Counted from the first letter of the stretch, positions 54,001 through 64,000 are shown. The stretch is DNA of 64,000 bases from Morinoia aosen (GCA_030386875.1 CM059560.1:27274183-27338182); one strand, 5' to 3'. Numbers and translations are program-made. Notes: generated by a model not told the origin, from the sequence alone.

Positions 54001-57000
54001 CATTGAACGTTAAAACTTTATCTTCATTTCGTAAGATCTGAAACCTGACGAGATCGAAAAACTTCACAAAACGCATAAAATCTTTGACATTTGTATTTGT
54101 GCGAGCCCCACAAGATAGAAAAACTTTTGCAAAAAAACAGTTGATGTAAGGACTGCTCTCTCAAAACTGCCACCTTAGCCTGGCTGTCACAAAGAGCTAG
54201 TTAAACCTGAGCTCTAATGTACATTTTGGAAGGCGCTTGTTCAACAACAGTTGGATATTCACTAACGGGACCAACGAAATACTCTGCACTGCGTCGACAC
54301 CAAAGCTGTCAACAAGAATACTCATCACTGAATCTTAGGAAGTGTTGTATATTGACGCTCTTGTGGTATTTATGGAGGTTCCGGCTGCAGAGATTTATGA
54401 GTCTCGCTCGCTCGGCACGGTCACATGTATAGATAGAGATTCCGGCGGAACAGACGATGCGCGTCTGGTATTTACGAGCGCCGGATGGGTCGGAAGCGCC
54501 CGCACTGCCGGGCGGAAGCTCATTGTTCGAACTAGACTTAAGAGCAAGCTGTGTGAACTAGAGATCAGTACAATACCAGTAGTCCTGCTGTTCGTTTTGC
54601 TATCCTCTTCTTGCCTGGTTTACGGCTAGGCAAATCGATCTTCAAGTTCTGTACAGAAAACCTTATATCTTGCTGAAATTCCAAGATACTACAGGAAGCA
54701 ACATTAATGGGCATACACGAGCTCAAGAACTTTCAAAATACGGTCTATCACTGGATGCATCATTTTCTACATAAGACGCAACATACAACTTTACCAGAAT
54801 TTCATTTCATTCTTTCAAAAAATATACCTGAATTTTATACTCATAAAACGAAAAATTTGCATCACATTTCCATTCGAAACGTGCCTCGCAAATTCTATTT
54901 GAATGCTAATCTAATCTATCTGGACTGTCTAAATGCCTATCTAATCTTAACCATCTGAATGGTAAGCTAATCTTTCTAAAACTAATTTAAACTATTTTTT
55001 AAATGCTAGCTCAAAACGACTCTGCATAGACGGTAAACTGGAAATTTTCACGAGGGGATCATGACTACTGGAATTTAAGGGCCAATTGACGGGATTATAT
55101 ATCATCTTTCAATTTTTTGTTCGTTGGTTATTCTCAAGTTAGGGTACTTCAATTTGAGTTGTCTGTTGATACTTTCTTTGTAATATTAGTGTAGTCGTGA
55201 TACTTTCTTGCACCGGTTTCATTTTCCTGCCAGGTTACCTCGTAAAAAAACATGCCTCAAAGAACCTTGCTGGGCATAGTACTGCCACCATCAGAATTTC
55301 TATTTCCAATAGGACGATTTGTTGAGCATCTTATTCGTAGAATAAAAAGAAGAACCAGAGTAAAACGAACAAATGCACAGCAGTATTTTAATTGAGAAAC
55401 TCTTTTTAATTTGAATAAGAATAATTTAGTACTTTTTATTTAATACTTACTTGCTAACCGAATAATAGGTATGAGTGTGATAATGTAGTTATCATCACAA
55501 TTATTTGCTGGTTGTACGGGCACAAACGGGCTCGAGTTCTAGAAACTGAGGAAATTAGGATTAAAGGCGAGGCTAGAATTGCACAAAAAGCGTCTCTGGT
55601 ATACGGAAAGGCACACTGGCCGGGAAGCGCAGGTTACAGCATCACATACTGCACAGGCAATAGTTCAGGAAGTGCTATGATAAATTTGTTGGAAAAGCCC
55701 AGTGACAAAAATAGATATCCTGTCGAACGCCATACACTTAAAATAGTATTTCACTAATATGGTCTCTGAATTTCAAAGACCATGGGGCTTCATTTTAGTT
55801 TACCATAATCAATTGACAAGTGCACATCGAATAAATTCACTGACCATAAAAAAAAAAAACAGAATAAAATGCACCACAAAATAGTTCCTACAACTGAGAA
55901 ACTTACACAATTTCTGAGGCTGTTGCGAGAACAGAAAAATACCTTGGAACTGATGTGGCGAGTCCTGCGGCGACATGAGGACGACGAGCGGCTGCCCGAA
56001 CATGGGCGTGAGGTTGCCGAACACGCTGCTGTTGTCAGAGTCCACCAGCATGAAGAGCGGCTTGCGGGTGAAGGAGTTCAGGTCTCCGGGGTAGAAGCAG
56101 TGGAGATCGCGCAGCATGACTCCGCCAACCCCACTGTCTCCTAGGTCGGGTAAATGGGCAGAAAGTTAGAACGAGATTTTCATTATCATATCAAAGAGGC
56201 CTTAGATGAACCAGAGCATTGAAGCACGGGCCTCAGTGATTCCAGCACTTGAGCCTCAGAGCACTACCATAATGGCCATTTTAGCCTTTGTTGCAAAGCA
56301 CCCACGCGGATTAACGTCTTATACATACTTCACTCGGCGTTTCTTCTTCTCGCGGCTAACACGAGAATGGAGGGTTATTCACCAACCTCTCCAAGTGGAA
56401 TGAATAAAAAATGTATGTATTAGAAGTATACCAAGCTCAACTTCAAAGTCATACTTCGGTATATAATCAAGTAAGTTCAAATTTAAAGTAGTATACAAAT
56501 AGAGGCGGCCGCAGAGCATAGCTAGTTTCCTGTTTTACGCCAGTTTCAAATGGATTTGAAATATTCGACATTCTCTCACAGACTAGTAAGTACTAATGAA
56601 TGAATGCAGCACTATGACCGCTTTTAATTTTACCTAATAAAGTCCTTCGTGTATTTATCTAGTTTTTATATATTTGTTTGGTGTCACTGTCTTAAAAAAC
56701 AGGACACTAAGATAAAAATGCAATATTTAAAGGCAAGAATAGTTGATTGGTCCGCGTGTCAGTGACGCTCATAAGGATTAACATAGGGGAAATATACAAG
56801 TCAACACATAGGAAGAAACTGTTAATTTGTCACACATTGGAACCAGGCTGGGTGTGCTTAATGACCGTATCAGTGATACAGCCTGATTACAAGATTTTGT
56901 GCGTTATCGAATCCGTTATTTTTCACGGGCCGAGTGCACTAGTCACTACTACGTAACAAACCGATAATAGATTTTGTGAGTAATTTCTCCTATGTTATTA

Positions 57001-59581
57001 CCACGGTAGAGGAAACAAGGTAGAGTCATTTCTATGGAAAAAACACCTTTTGTTTGGCTACCTTCAAACAAACTTTATGGCGTCACCATTGCATGTCATT
57101 AGGCCAATAGTAGTGCCAGATTTGGGGCTAGCAGTGTTGCCAGATGAAATGTGAGGGCCGCTATTGGTTCATTGCCACTACTTACGTCAGAATTGCCACA
57201 CGGTCGACAAAAAAAGACTGGTTTGACCCTACCTTGTTTCTTCTACCGTGGTCATTACAATGGAAATCTCATTGAGCACATTAAAGTTGCTGGTCCGTCT
57301 CCCTTTCATGCTCTTAAAGGATGCTTAATGACCGTAGCGGTGACACGAGTTTTACTAGTGCAATGTACCAAAAAAGTTTAATCGTGGGCACTATTAGGAT
57401 TTTGTTTGTTTTCATCCCCATCTGGAAGATTTTTCTAAAGAAAATATTGAATCCCGTCATTTTTGACGGGCCATATTCACTAGTCTTATATGTTGACCCA
57501 GTATTTTTTGGAAAGTCACGTAATAACAACAGAATGAATTAAGAATTGAATTATTCACACAAACTCAAAATCAGGAATCCCCATTCAAACGTACACTCCC
57601 TTTTATTCATGGTTAATCGAGTTGCAGAAATATAGCAGAAGAGACCTGTAGCTACTACTCAGTGACTCATGTGCGTCAAGTCGCGGTGCGTTCCCTTTCT
57701 CTCGCCCACACAGAACAAAAGGCCCCCCAAAAGCGCTCTACAGTCCCTTATACGCCACACTCACCAGGCCTCTTTTATCCCCTAGCGCATTCCATTTCAC
57801 AGCACTCTTAGCCTATAGCATGACATATCTGCAGTTCTGAGAGCATCACACTCCATCCAAGATGCACCTCGCTCAATCTTTCTATGCACCCTAGCGACCT
57901 GAATGCTAGCACAAGACGACTCTGCGCACACGGTTAGCTAATGAAGTTCGAGTGTGTTGAACTGTCAGACATTACAGTGTCTCATGATGAAAGATAAAAT
58001 TTTCTTTTTAGAGTCATTCTTAAGATTACACTCATGAGTTTTGGTTCTTCCGAAGAGGGAAACATTATACTTGAATCAAGTAAGAGAACTAAAATAAAAA
58101 AAAACAAAGGAATCATTTAAATCCTTTTTGAGTAAACAAAGAAGTTTGTAGTTTTGTACCTGTTCTCTTGTTGTTGTGTTGTTGCATGATCAGCTGTTGC
58201 TGCTGCTGTTGTTGTTGCTGTTGCTGCTGTTGTTGGTGGTGGTGATGGTGATGATGGTGGTGGTGCTCCGAGTCCCGCTTGCTGTTGGTCACCACACCGC
58301 CGTAATCAAAACCTCCTGCCGGGATACATTAAAGTTGTACCAAGTAACACGCACATGGAGTGCTTCCCGACCATATTTTGGAATCAAATCTTACGAACGG
58401 GTATGAAAACCTGACAACTATTTCCAAATTCTGAAGACATACTAGAGGCAAAACATATGCAACGTTTAACAGTTTGTGCTGAAACTCCCTGCAAATAAAA
58501 ACATGTCCGGTGAAACTTGAGAAATTTAGGAACATATATTACGACTTGCACAAGTTCCTTAGAAAATTACATGAATTAAGGCTATATTTTAAAACATATA
58601 ATAATTTCAAAATTATTACTGATACAAGACATTAGTAAGACAGACCATGTAAAATTGATTGACCTTTTCAATCAACAACTGATGTGAAACGTAGTCAACA
58701 TTTTTTTCATCTAGATGAATTGAGACGCAAAACATTTCTCTAAAACCACTGCTTAAGTGGTAGTCTCCTACGCAATTGGTAAACTTTTTAACATTAAGAC
58801 AATAATGAAATTATTTAACCTATGAACGGTTTTGACAATGGCTCAAGCTATTAATTTATTTAGAGGAACTTGAGAAAATATTACCGGAAGCTCTCATTAA
58901 GGTTCATTTATTCTTTAATAATCCTCATCTTTTGGATGATTTCCATTATTTACACATATAATGTTAATTCATGAACTCGGTTATAAAATTTGAATGTACT
59001 TTTTGCTCAGGTGAAACATTTAAAAAACCCTTCAGAAGGGTCTTCTTTTTGTGAAAACTCAATGCACCATTTTTAGGCACGTCTATGTTTCCAGTACATC
59101 ATAAAAAATATTACCAACAACAAAAGTTAGAATAAAACATCATAAAGAATAAATCGTGCAAATGAAGACACATCATTAAATTTGAGCTAAATATGGTACA
59201 ATGCCTTTTAACCTTAGACCATAATCCGTTAGGAATTTCCAACCCAATTTGACCAATACAAAGAGCGCCCATGTACGAAAGGGGTTAAAAAGACATCAAC
59301 GGTACGACATGTAAGCGCGTAAGATGAACTCAGAAGCAGGACACATAAGTAATCTAAGACAGACCACAAAGCAGAAAGTTCAAGAGTCACCAACCATCTT
59401 GAGGATGTTTTGCGTTGGCAAAGGCGCCATCTGCGGAGATGTAGAGGAGCATTACACCGTTGGCAGGCAGCTCCTTGAAGCCTGATGAGAGGAACACCAG
59501 CAGCTGCGAGAAGGTCGGTTTGTACAGCAGGTACTTGTGCGGGTTTTCTCGCTTGTTCAAACGCGTTGACGTGTCTCCGTT
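50877..59581 (-). CDS. SCAI: SCAI, suppressor of cancer cell invasion (C-terminal half, six exons)
   Basis: Nuclear cofactor that represses MRTF/SRF transcription and, in vertebrates, binds 53BP1 in DNA repair. Exons on the minus strand: 59581-59395, 58315-58160, 56140-55943, 53568-53395, 51877-51777, 51053-50877 (stop TGA). Phases 0/1/1/1/1/0 agree throughout. Conserved text includes ENPHKYLLYKPTFSQL, FKELPANGVMLLYISADG, FDYGGVVTNSKRD, LHCFYPGDLNSFTRKPLF, VDSDNSS, FGQPLVVLMSP, RGNLFTLFL, LWEKCQALV, YIQFFSDDFLRLL, LRFIFCATVLRAH and LVLEIATGLEVAHLF, aligning to the C-terminal half of human SCAI. The N-terminal exons lie beyond 64 kb. A His/Gln tract is inserted in the second exon here. Confidence 0.93.
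51777..51877 (-). CDS. SCAI: SCAI exon
   Basis: Acceptor TCTTTTGCAG|ACCCGG; donor TTCAAG|GTTGGG (weak). Encodes DPAYIQFFSDDFLRLLTLRF and IFCATVLRAHRAFK. Confidence 0.88.
52764..53102 (-). mobile_element. SINE-like repeat copy 16 (family A, young)
   Basis: AGTTCCAAACTCATT flanks it at 52749-52763 and 53103-53117. An (ATA)n tail and a 3' sequence like copy 3. Lacks the first 25 or so bases of the head. In a SCAI intron, gene-sense. Confidence 0.94.
53395..53568 (-). CDS. SCAI: SCAI exon
   Basis: Acceptor TGTGTGCAG|AGGAGC; donor AATGTTG|GTCAGT, chosen because it restores phase to VDPAYIQFF (human IDQAFLQFF). Encodes HQRGNLFTLFLHCPLMG and LLWEKCQALVDRFIAEASRL. Confidence 0.9.
53617..53655. repeat. 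(TTTA)n microsatellite
   Basis: About 40 bases of TTTA/TTCA units in a SCAI intron. Confidence 0.9.
53660..55940. other. SCAI intron sequence
   Basis: No repeat or exon recognised. Plus-strand frames at 54342-54629 and 55512-55757 show no family resemblance and lie antisense to SCAI. Confidence 0.45.
55943..56140 (-). CDS. SCAI: SCAI exon
   Basis: Acceptor CGACCTAG|GAGACA; donor TTCCAAG|GTATTT. Encodes GDSGVGGVMLRDLHCFYPGD, then LNSFTRKPLFMLVDSDNSS and FGQPLVVLMSPQDSPHQFQ. Confidence 0.93.
56745..56945 (+). mobile_element. Helitron-like repeat copy H1 (3' part)
   Basis: Ends in a hairpin CCGTTATTTTTCACGG followed by GCACTAG|T, as expected for a Helitron 3' end (hairpin, then CTRR, next to T). 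Shares ATGACCGTATCAGTGATAC with copies H2-H4. Confidence 0.5.
57001..57251. mobile_element. Small MITE with 28-bp inverted repeats
   Basis: Ends CCACGGTAGAGGAAACAAGG and, inverted, CCACGGTAGAAGAAACAAGG continue for 28 bp with two mismatches. No coding. Target duplication unclear (TTA or TCA next to the ends), superfamily unassigned. Confidence 0.75.
57300..57484 (+). mobile_element. Helitron-like repeat copy H2 (3' part)
   Basis: Carries ATGACCGTAGCGGTGACACG, then the perfect hairpin CCCGTCATTTTTGACGGG and, ten bases on, CTAG|T. Confidence 0.6.
57500..58155. other. SCAI intron sequence
   Basis: No feature recognised; includes a C/A-rich stretch (57690-57760). Confidence 0.4.
58160..58315 (-). 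CDS. SCAI: SCAI exon with poly-His/poly-Gln insertion
   Basis: Acceptor ATCCCGGCAG|GAGGTT; donor AGAACAG|GTACAA. Conserved GGFDYGGVVTNSKRD is followed by ten His codons (CAC/CAT mixed) and fourteen Gln codons (CAG/CAA mixed), then LIMQQHNNKRT. Human SCAI has no such tract at this place. Confidence 0.92.
58320..59390. other. SCAI intron sequence
   Basis: No repeat or exon recognised. Confidence 0.45.
59395..59581 (-). CDS. SCAI: SCAI exon (first one visible)
   Basis: Acceptor TCTGAACAG|AACGGA; donor CAAGATG|GTTGGT. Encodes RENPHKYLLYKPTFSQLL and SSGFKELPANGVMLLYISAD. Preceding exons are outside the window. Confidence 0.92.
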
Positions 59582-59592
59582 CTGTTCAGACA

Positions 59593-59890
59593 GAGTTGAT
59601 TAGATTAGCTGGTAAATTAGTTTGAGTTTCTCTAACAACATAATATGTGTTCCGATAAGAGAACAGGGAATTTACGCACAAGTACATGCCTAAGCAGATT
59701 CCTTGGGCATAGAAACAGCAAGATTGAAAAGAAGTAAAATGGTAAAAATTGAAGAAAATAGTAAGTGCTGGATAAAGTGAACCAAAACTAGGTGCCCATA
59801 ATAAATCCATGAAAAAATCTATTCTAGTTCAATGAAGATCTTACTAACCTTCAGCGCGTGACCTGATATCTTCCCCTGCGAGCGCAAATT
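59593..59890 (-). mobile_element. SINE-like repeat copy 17 (diverged)
   Basis: Diverged copy with GATTAGATTAGC tail on the left and CCTTGGGCATAGAAACAGC in the middle, carrying the same extra segment as copies 4, 5 and 15. Confidence 0.7.
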
Positions 59891-59967
59891 GCTGTTCACA
59901 CAACCACGCTGAATTTTTTCTGGTTGTTGCGGCTATTTTATTCTTATAAAAGACATTGACGCGCATA

Positions 59968-60060
59968 GTGATGTACCGATGTATCGGTATCGGCAGCATC
60001 GGCCAATTTTAGTGGTATCGGTATCGGCAAAATCCGGCCGATACTTTACCGATACTTTTC
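59968..60060. mobile_element. Fragment of a hAT-like repeat (TATCGGTATCGG)
   Basis: TGATGTACCGATGTATCGG followed by repeated TATCGGTATCGG and GGCCGATAC. This text is typical of some hAT-type element ends (recalled); only one end is present. Confidence 0.4.
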
Positions 60061-60099
60061 AATAATATGTATTTTATCATTAAAATTAATGTCATAAAT

Positions 60100-60650
60100 C
60101 ATGAAAGTAAAAGTATGTAACCTAATAATACCCGTTGTGTGTTTATTTACGATTTGGTGTCCGCTTGTTAATAAACATAGGTTGTGTGAGTTTGCGGTAT
60201 CAAGGATACCGAATTCCTCAGTGTAACATTAAAAGATGGCGTTTCCATGCATTTAAATATTTGACATTTTATCAGGATAGGTTTTTTTAGAATAGGTTAG
60301 GTTAGCTTAGAATAGGATAGGCTAGGCTAGCACAGGTTAGGTAATACTGACAGAATTTTTTCTCGGGTCCACCTAGCTTAACGATGACATTTTCCATGAA
60401 TTTTCACGGGTCCTGCTACTATCTAATAATAACTTTGGATTATTTGGATTCCGCTTCTTCCATTTTTTTTGGCACGCTCATAAGAAGAGTTATAGTGACC
60501 GTATCTGTGATACGAGTTTCACCAGCGCGCAAGTACAAGAATATTTTTCATTACGGGTGCTGTTACGATGGATACATTCGTTGGGCACCACATCTGGAAA
60601 TTTTTTTAAAGAAAGTTAGTGAATCCCGTCATTTTTGACGGGCTGTGCGT
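60100..60650 (+). mobile_element. Helitron-like repeat copy H3
   Basis: About 550 bp matching the minus-strand copy H4 (TTTGCGGTATCAAGGATACC, CACCTAGCTTAACGATGACA, GACCGTATCTGTGATACGAG) and ending in hairpin CCCGTCATTTTTGACGGG plus GTGCGTACTTG|T. It includes a run of degenerate TTAGG/TAGG units at 60290-60345 that is not telomere. Confidence 0.6.
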
Positions 60651-60659
60651 ACTTGTAAT

Positions 60660-61160
60660 CAAATAAAGAGCCTATTCATACCTAATAAATTAGTTAGCTA
60701 ACAGTTGAATTATAGCATTTAACCAGGCCCGCTAACTGAATTCACTACTTTGAATTCCCGATGAGTCACGGTCATAACTGAAAGCTATGTAGCATGAATA
60801 GCTAAACCCTGTAGCGACATAAAATTATTATACTTTTACGACTAAAACCTATTTAGTTTGACCTAATATCCATTTCTTAAAGTATGTGACAGGCTAACAA
60901 AAACCAAACCAATTTAATAAAGTTGAAGGTACATTCGAAAGTTTTAGTGAATTTAGTAGAGAAGTAGCTGAAAATTCTATTTTAACTTAGCTTGTAAATC
61001 GTCATATATTCCGAAGCTAAGAATTTATTTTAATTTAGCAAGTATATCGCCGTTCATAACGAATCTTGTATTTTTCTTCTATGTTAAGATGTTTGAAAAA
61101 TCCACGAACAATCTTATAGTTGAATACATCTGAACGGGTCAGTTGATTGCTTTAATCTCA
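60660..61160. other. AT-rich sequence between repeats
   Basis: Nothing recognised. Confidence 0.4.
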
Positions 61161-61164
61161 ACTT

Positions 61165-62339
61165 GATGAGGAATTTAAAAACAAGGAAAATTCCAAGGAA
61201 CTTAATCATATTTACTAGGAATACGTTTCGGAGTCCAGCTCCATCATCAGTTCGTAAAAGTAAAATTCATTATGACTACAATAAAAGTAAATGTTGGGTA
61301 CAGTCATTAAAGGAAATCACGAAAACAAAACATAAATCAAAACATGTTCCAGAGAAAATAAAATCGACAAGATCTACTTACAATTTGCAATGGGTAGGAA
61401 CTGTCAGAGTTGTTGAGGGCCGGGTTTCGTTTAAAAATATGTAGCGACTCTAAAATTCCGAGGTCACATGTAGTTTAAGCCGAATCTAAGAATTTGAAGT
61501 CCGCAGAGGATATCGGTACGTTGCATTTTACTGCGTGATTACGTACGTATTGTGCGAATTGGTTCCCCGTGCGGAAGCTTCAACTCCGATGTTCGGCTAT
61601 TCTGATATGAAAATTTTATGCCGTCATGCCGACGTACGATGATGTGCACTGCATACTACTGTACAACTGTAAGAATAAATCAGAAGGCTCGCTTCTCTAC
61701 CAAAAGCGTATCCTTGTCTTGTACCGGAATTGTATAATTTTAAGGTTGCTTCTATTTTCCGGTACAAGGATACGCTTCCGATGGAGATGCGGGCCTCTCT
61801 GATTTATTCTTAACAGTTGTACAGTTGTGTGCAGTGCACATCATCGTACGTCGGCATGACGTCACGATATTTTATAACAGAATGGGCGAACATCGGGGTC
61901 GAAGCTTCCGCGCGGGGAACTAATTAGCTTACTCTTCGCACTCCGCAGTACGTAATCACGCAGTAAAATACAACGAACCAATATCCTCTGCGGACTTCAA
62001 AATCTTATATTCGGCTTCAACTGCATGTGAACTCAGAATTTTAGAATCGTTACATATTTTTAAACGAAAACCGGCCCTCAACAATTCTGATAGTTCCTAC
62101 CCATTACGAATTGTAACTAAATAATAGTCTTGTCGATTTTAGTTTTTCTGGGACATGTTTTAATTTTATTTTTATTTTCTTGATTTCCTTTAATGACTGT
62201 ATCCAACATTTTGTTTTTTCTTCTATTGCAGACTTAATGATTTGTACATTTACGAACTGATGATGGATCTGGACTCCGAAACGTATTCCTAATATATATG
62301 ATCAAGTTCCTTGAAATTTTCGTTATTAAATTCCTCATC
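61165..62339. repeat. 1,175-bp palindrome (foldback-like element)
   Basis: Arms 61165-61728 and 61758-62339 are inverted copies over nearly their entire length, with small indels and perhaps 10-15% differences; the loop is about 29 bp. Outer ends are GATGAGGAATTTAA and TTAAATTCCTCATC; the innermost stem is AAGCGTATCCTTGT / ACAAGGATACGCTT. No transposase frame and no clear target duplication were found. Confidence 0.93.
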
Positions 62340-62542
62340 TTATAGATGGTTGCGTGTTTGCGGATATTTTCGGTTTCGGGGCTTATCGAATTTTACTATT
62401 TTTTTCGCCAAAGTATGTACTCGTATTTGGTGTGAATAACACGAAAATGACAACCCTTTTTTGGAGAAATTATTGCTTTGGTCCACTTTTGAAGCCAGTT
62501 TCTATTATAGCTTGTCTACATTACGTTGTAATACGATTAGAA

Positions 62543-62856
62543 TCTCAGGGGGATACTGTGTGGGCCCGAGCTAAAGTTAGGTAGGCTTTCTTTTTTGTTA
62601 AAATAGAATAGGATTTTGTTTTGTTACGGACCATCTTTTTTCGGTTCACTGCTGTCCTGTTTTTTCAGCACCTACTACTTTCTTCTTCAACTTTGACCTT
62701 GTTTCATGAACTTCTTTCTCATCTTACTGTTTCTATGCCTTTTCTGCATAAATTCCACGTTCCCTCAACTCCATACTAAATGGTGCCTTCTTCCTTCCTC
62801 TCTTTGGATCTCATTTGTTGAGGATAGGGAGGCTTAAACTAACTAATAATCTAATC
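62543..62856 (+). mobile_element. SINE-like repeat copy 18 (family A, young)
   Basis: TAATACGATTAGAA flanks it at 62529-62542 and 62857-62870. It has lost most of the head (TCTCAGGGGGATACTGTG then GGGCCCGAGC) and ends AATAATCTAATC. The only copy antisense to its host gene (SCAI). Confidence 0.94.
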
Positions 62857-63051
62857 TAATACGATTAGAAACAAATATCTATTGAATGGATTTCATTTTG
62901 TTATTTTTCTCGACAATATAGTTAACAGAGCAAGAGCATTTTATTTATCATAATCGGAACCTTTATTGTAAATATTTTTATATTATTAGATATATTAGCA
63001 AATAATTTTATTATAACCCCCATGTAGGGCTTATAATGGTCTTATTTTATT

Positions 63052-64000
63052 ACAAGTGTGCACGGCCCGCCAAAGATGGGATTCAATACCTTTCATGAAC
63101 GAATTTTCAAGATGTAGATGACAAACAAAACGGTATATCCATCCTAACAGTACCCGACCCGTGATGAAAAATATTCTTGTACTTGCGCACTGGTGAAACT
63201 CGTATCACAGATACGGTCATTACAACTATCCTTATGGGCGTGACAGAAATGGAAGAAACAGACACCAAAGAAATAAACCAAGGGCAAGGGTATTATTAGG
63301 TAGCAGCATGACCCATGGAAATGTCAAGGACAATGTCATCGTTAAGCTAGGTGGACCCATGGAAAAATTCCGTCAACATTATCTAACCTATGCTATCCTA
63401 ATTCTATGTATGTCGTAACTCGCACCGCCACAAAGCACGTTCGTGACGCGAAGGCCTAGCGATCGTCATTACATGGTAGCAACTGCGGTTCTTGTAGGCC
63501 CTACACCACTAATGCGTTGTCCACTAGCTGTTGCCAATACGTAGAACGGAAAGTCGGGTAGGTTTAAAATGTCAATGCCAAGCACATATGTACAAGAACA
63601 CACAAATCTCTCTTGACTCAGAGTTCCCCTCCAGTGACAAATCACCATTACTCAAAAACGATTACTTCGGGCACAGCTATTCTCAAAATTACCATATATA
63701 ATTTAATGTCTTTTAATTATTCAATATGGCCTGAAAGCTGCACAAATGCGACATGGTTAGAAAAAATGGGCAAATTACGGCGATCATAACAACCTATCCA
63801 ATACTACTAACCTATCCTGATAAAATTTTAAACATATCAATGCATGTACAGACGATCTTTCAATGTTACACTGAGGAATTCGGTATCCATGATACCGCAA
63901 ACTCAGACATCTTATGTTTCTTGAGAAGCGGACACCGAAAAAATAAATAAACAAACATACAACGAAATACGTATTATTAGGTTAGATGATTGTAAAAGTA
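63052..64000 (-). mobile_element. Helitron-like repeat copy H4
   Basis: Reverse-oriented relative of H3. Its 3' end is on the left (CAAGTGTGCACGGCCCGCC at 63054 onward). Homology to H3 runs to about 63400, is interrupted by about 370 bp of other sequence, and resumes to about 63990. Continues to, and may pass, the window end. Confidence 0.6.

Noticed and set aside
54342-54629. 95-codon plus-strand frame in a SCAI intron
   Set aside because: No homology recognised and no splice or promoter context; treated as noise.
60290-60345. TTAGG-like telomeric repeat
   Set aside because: Units are degenerate and inside an interspersed repeat; a similar run occurs in the LTR (around 5000-5030).
1-64000. 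tRNA, rRNA or CRISPR features
   Set aside because: No cloverleaf, rRNA text or spaced identical repeats were recognised; the window is nuclear eukaryotic.

Overview
This is a eukaryotic nuclear window, AT-rich, with long introns, GT-AG splicing and dense transposable elements. The three recognisable host genes are split into short conserved exons, and their proteins read like arthropod orthologues. The scully-type start MLK, the I-like LINE, the TTAA and hAT MITEs and the Tc1-like element all fit an insect or a close arthropod. I cannot name the species.

Layout. (1) About 1-12.2 kb, + strand: the last three coding exons of the mitochondrial ATP-dependent Lon protease (LONP1). A 9.1-kb intron holds two SINE-like copies and a complete 6.9-kb LTR retrotransposon whose 3' LTR ends only 23 bp before the next exon. 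(2) About 15.5-23.2 kb, + strand: a complete six-exon gene for 3-hydroxyacyl-CoA dehydrogenase type 2 / 17-beta-HSD10 (scully, HSD17B10), 256 codons, whose first coding exon carries only nine coding bases. (3) About 26.0-32.5 kb, - strand: a full-length I-like LINE with a 13-bp target duplication. (4) About 33-43 kb: a gene-poor stretch with SINE and MITE copies. (5) About 43.7-50.9 kb, - strand: three exons of an unrecognised protein (low-complexity middle, hydrophobic C-terminal segment). They follow directly, and in the same frame, the last exon of (6) SCAI (about 50.9-59.6 kb, - strand), of which the C-terminal six exons are present; the N-terminal exons lie beyond 64 kb. (7) About 56.7-64 kb: Helitron-like repeats, small MITEs and a 1.18-kb palindrome.

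Lon and HSD17B10 both act in the mitochondrial matrix (protein quality control; fatty-acid/isoleucine oxidation and, with TRMT10C, RNase P), and they lie head-to-tail about 3.3 kb apart. SCAI is a nuclear MRTF/SRF co-repressor and DNA-repair factor.

The most notable points are: an LTR element of Gmr1-like gene order (integrase before reverse transcriptase), apparently young and sitting at a Lon splice site; an abundant ~360-bp SINE-like family (18 copies, many with 12-15-bp duplications, nearly all in the sense of the neighbouring gene); the SCAI/unknown-gene junction, where a 45-nt intron-like segment contains the SCAI stop; a 10-His/14-Gln tract in SCAI; and the long palindrome. Splice sites, homologies and copy counts were read by eye.
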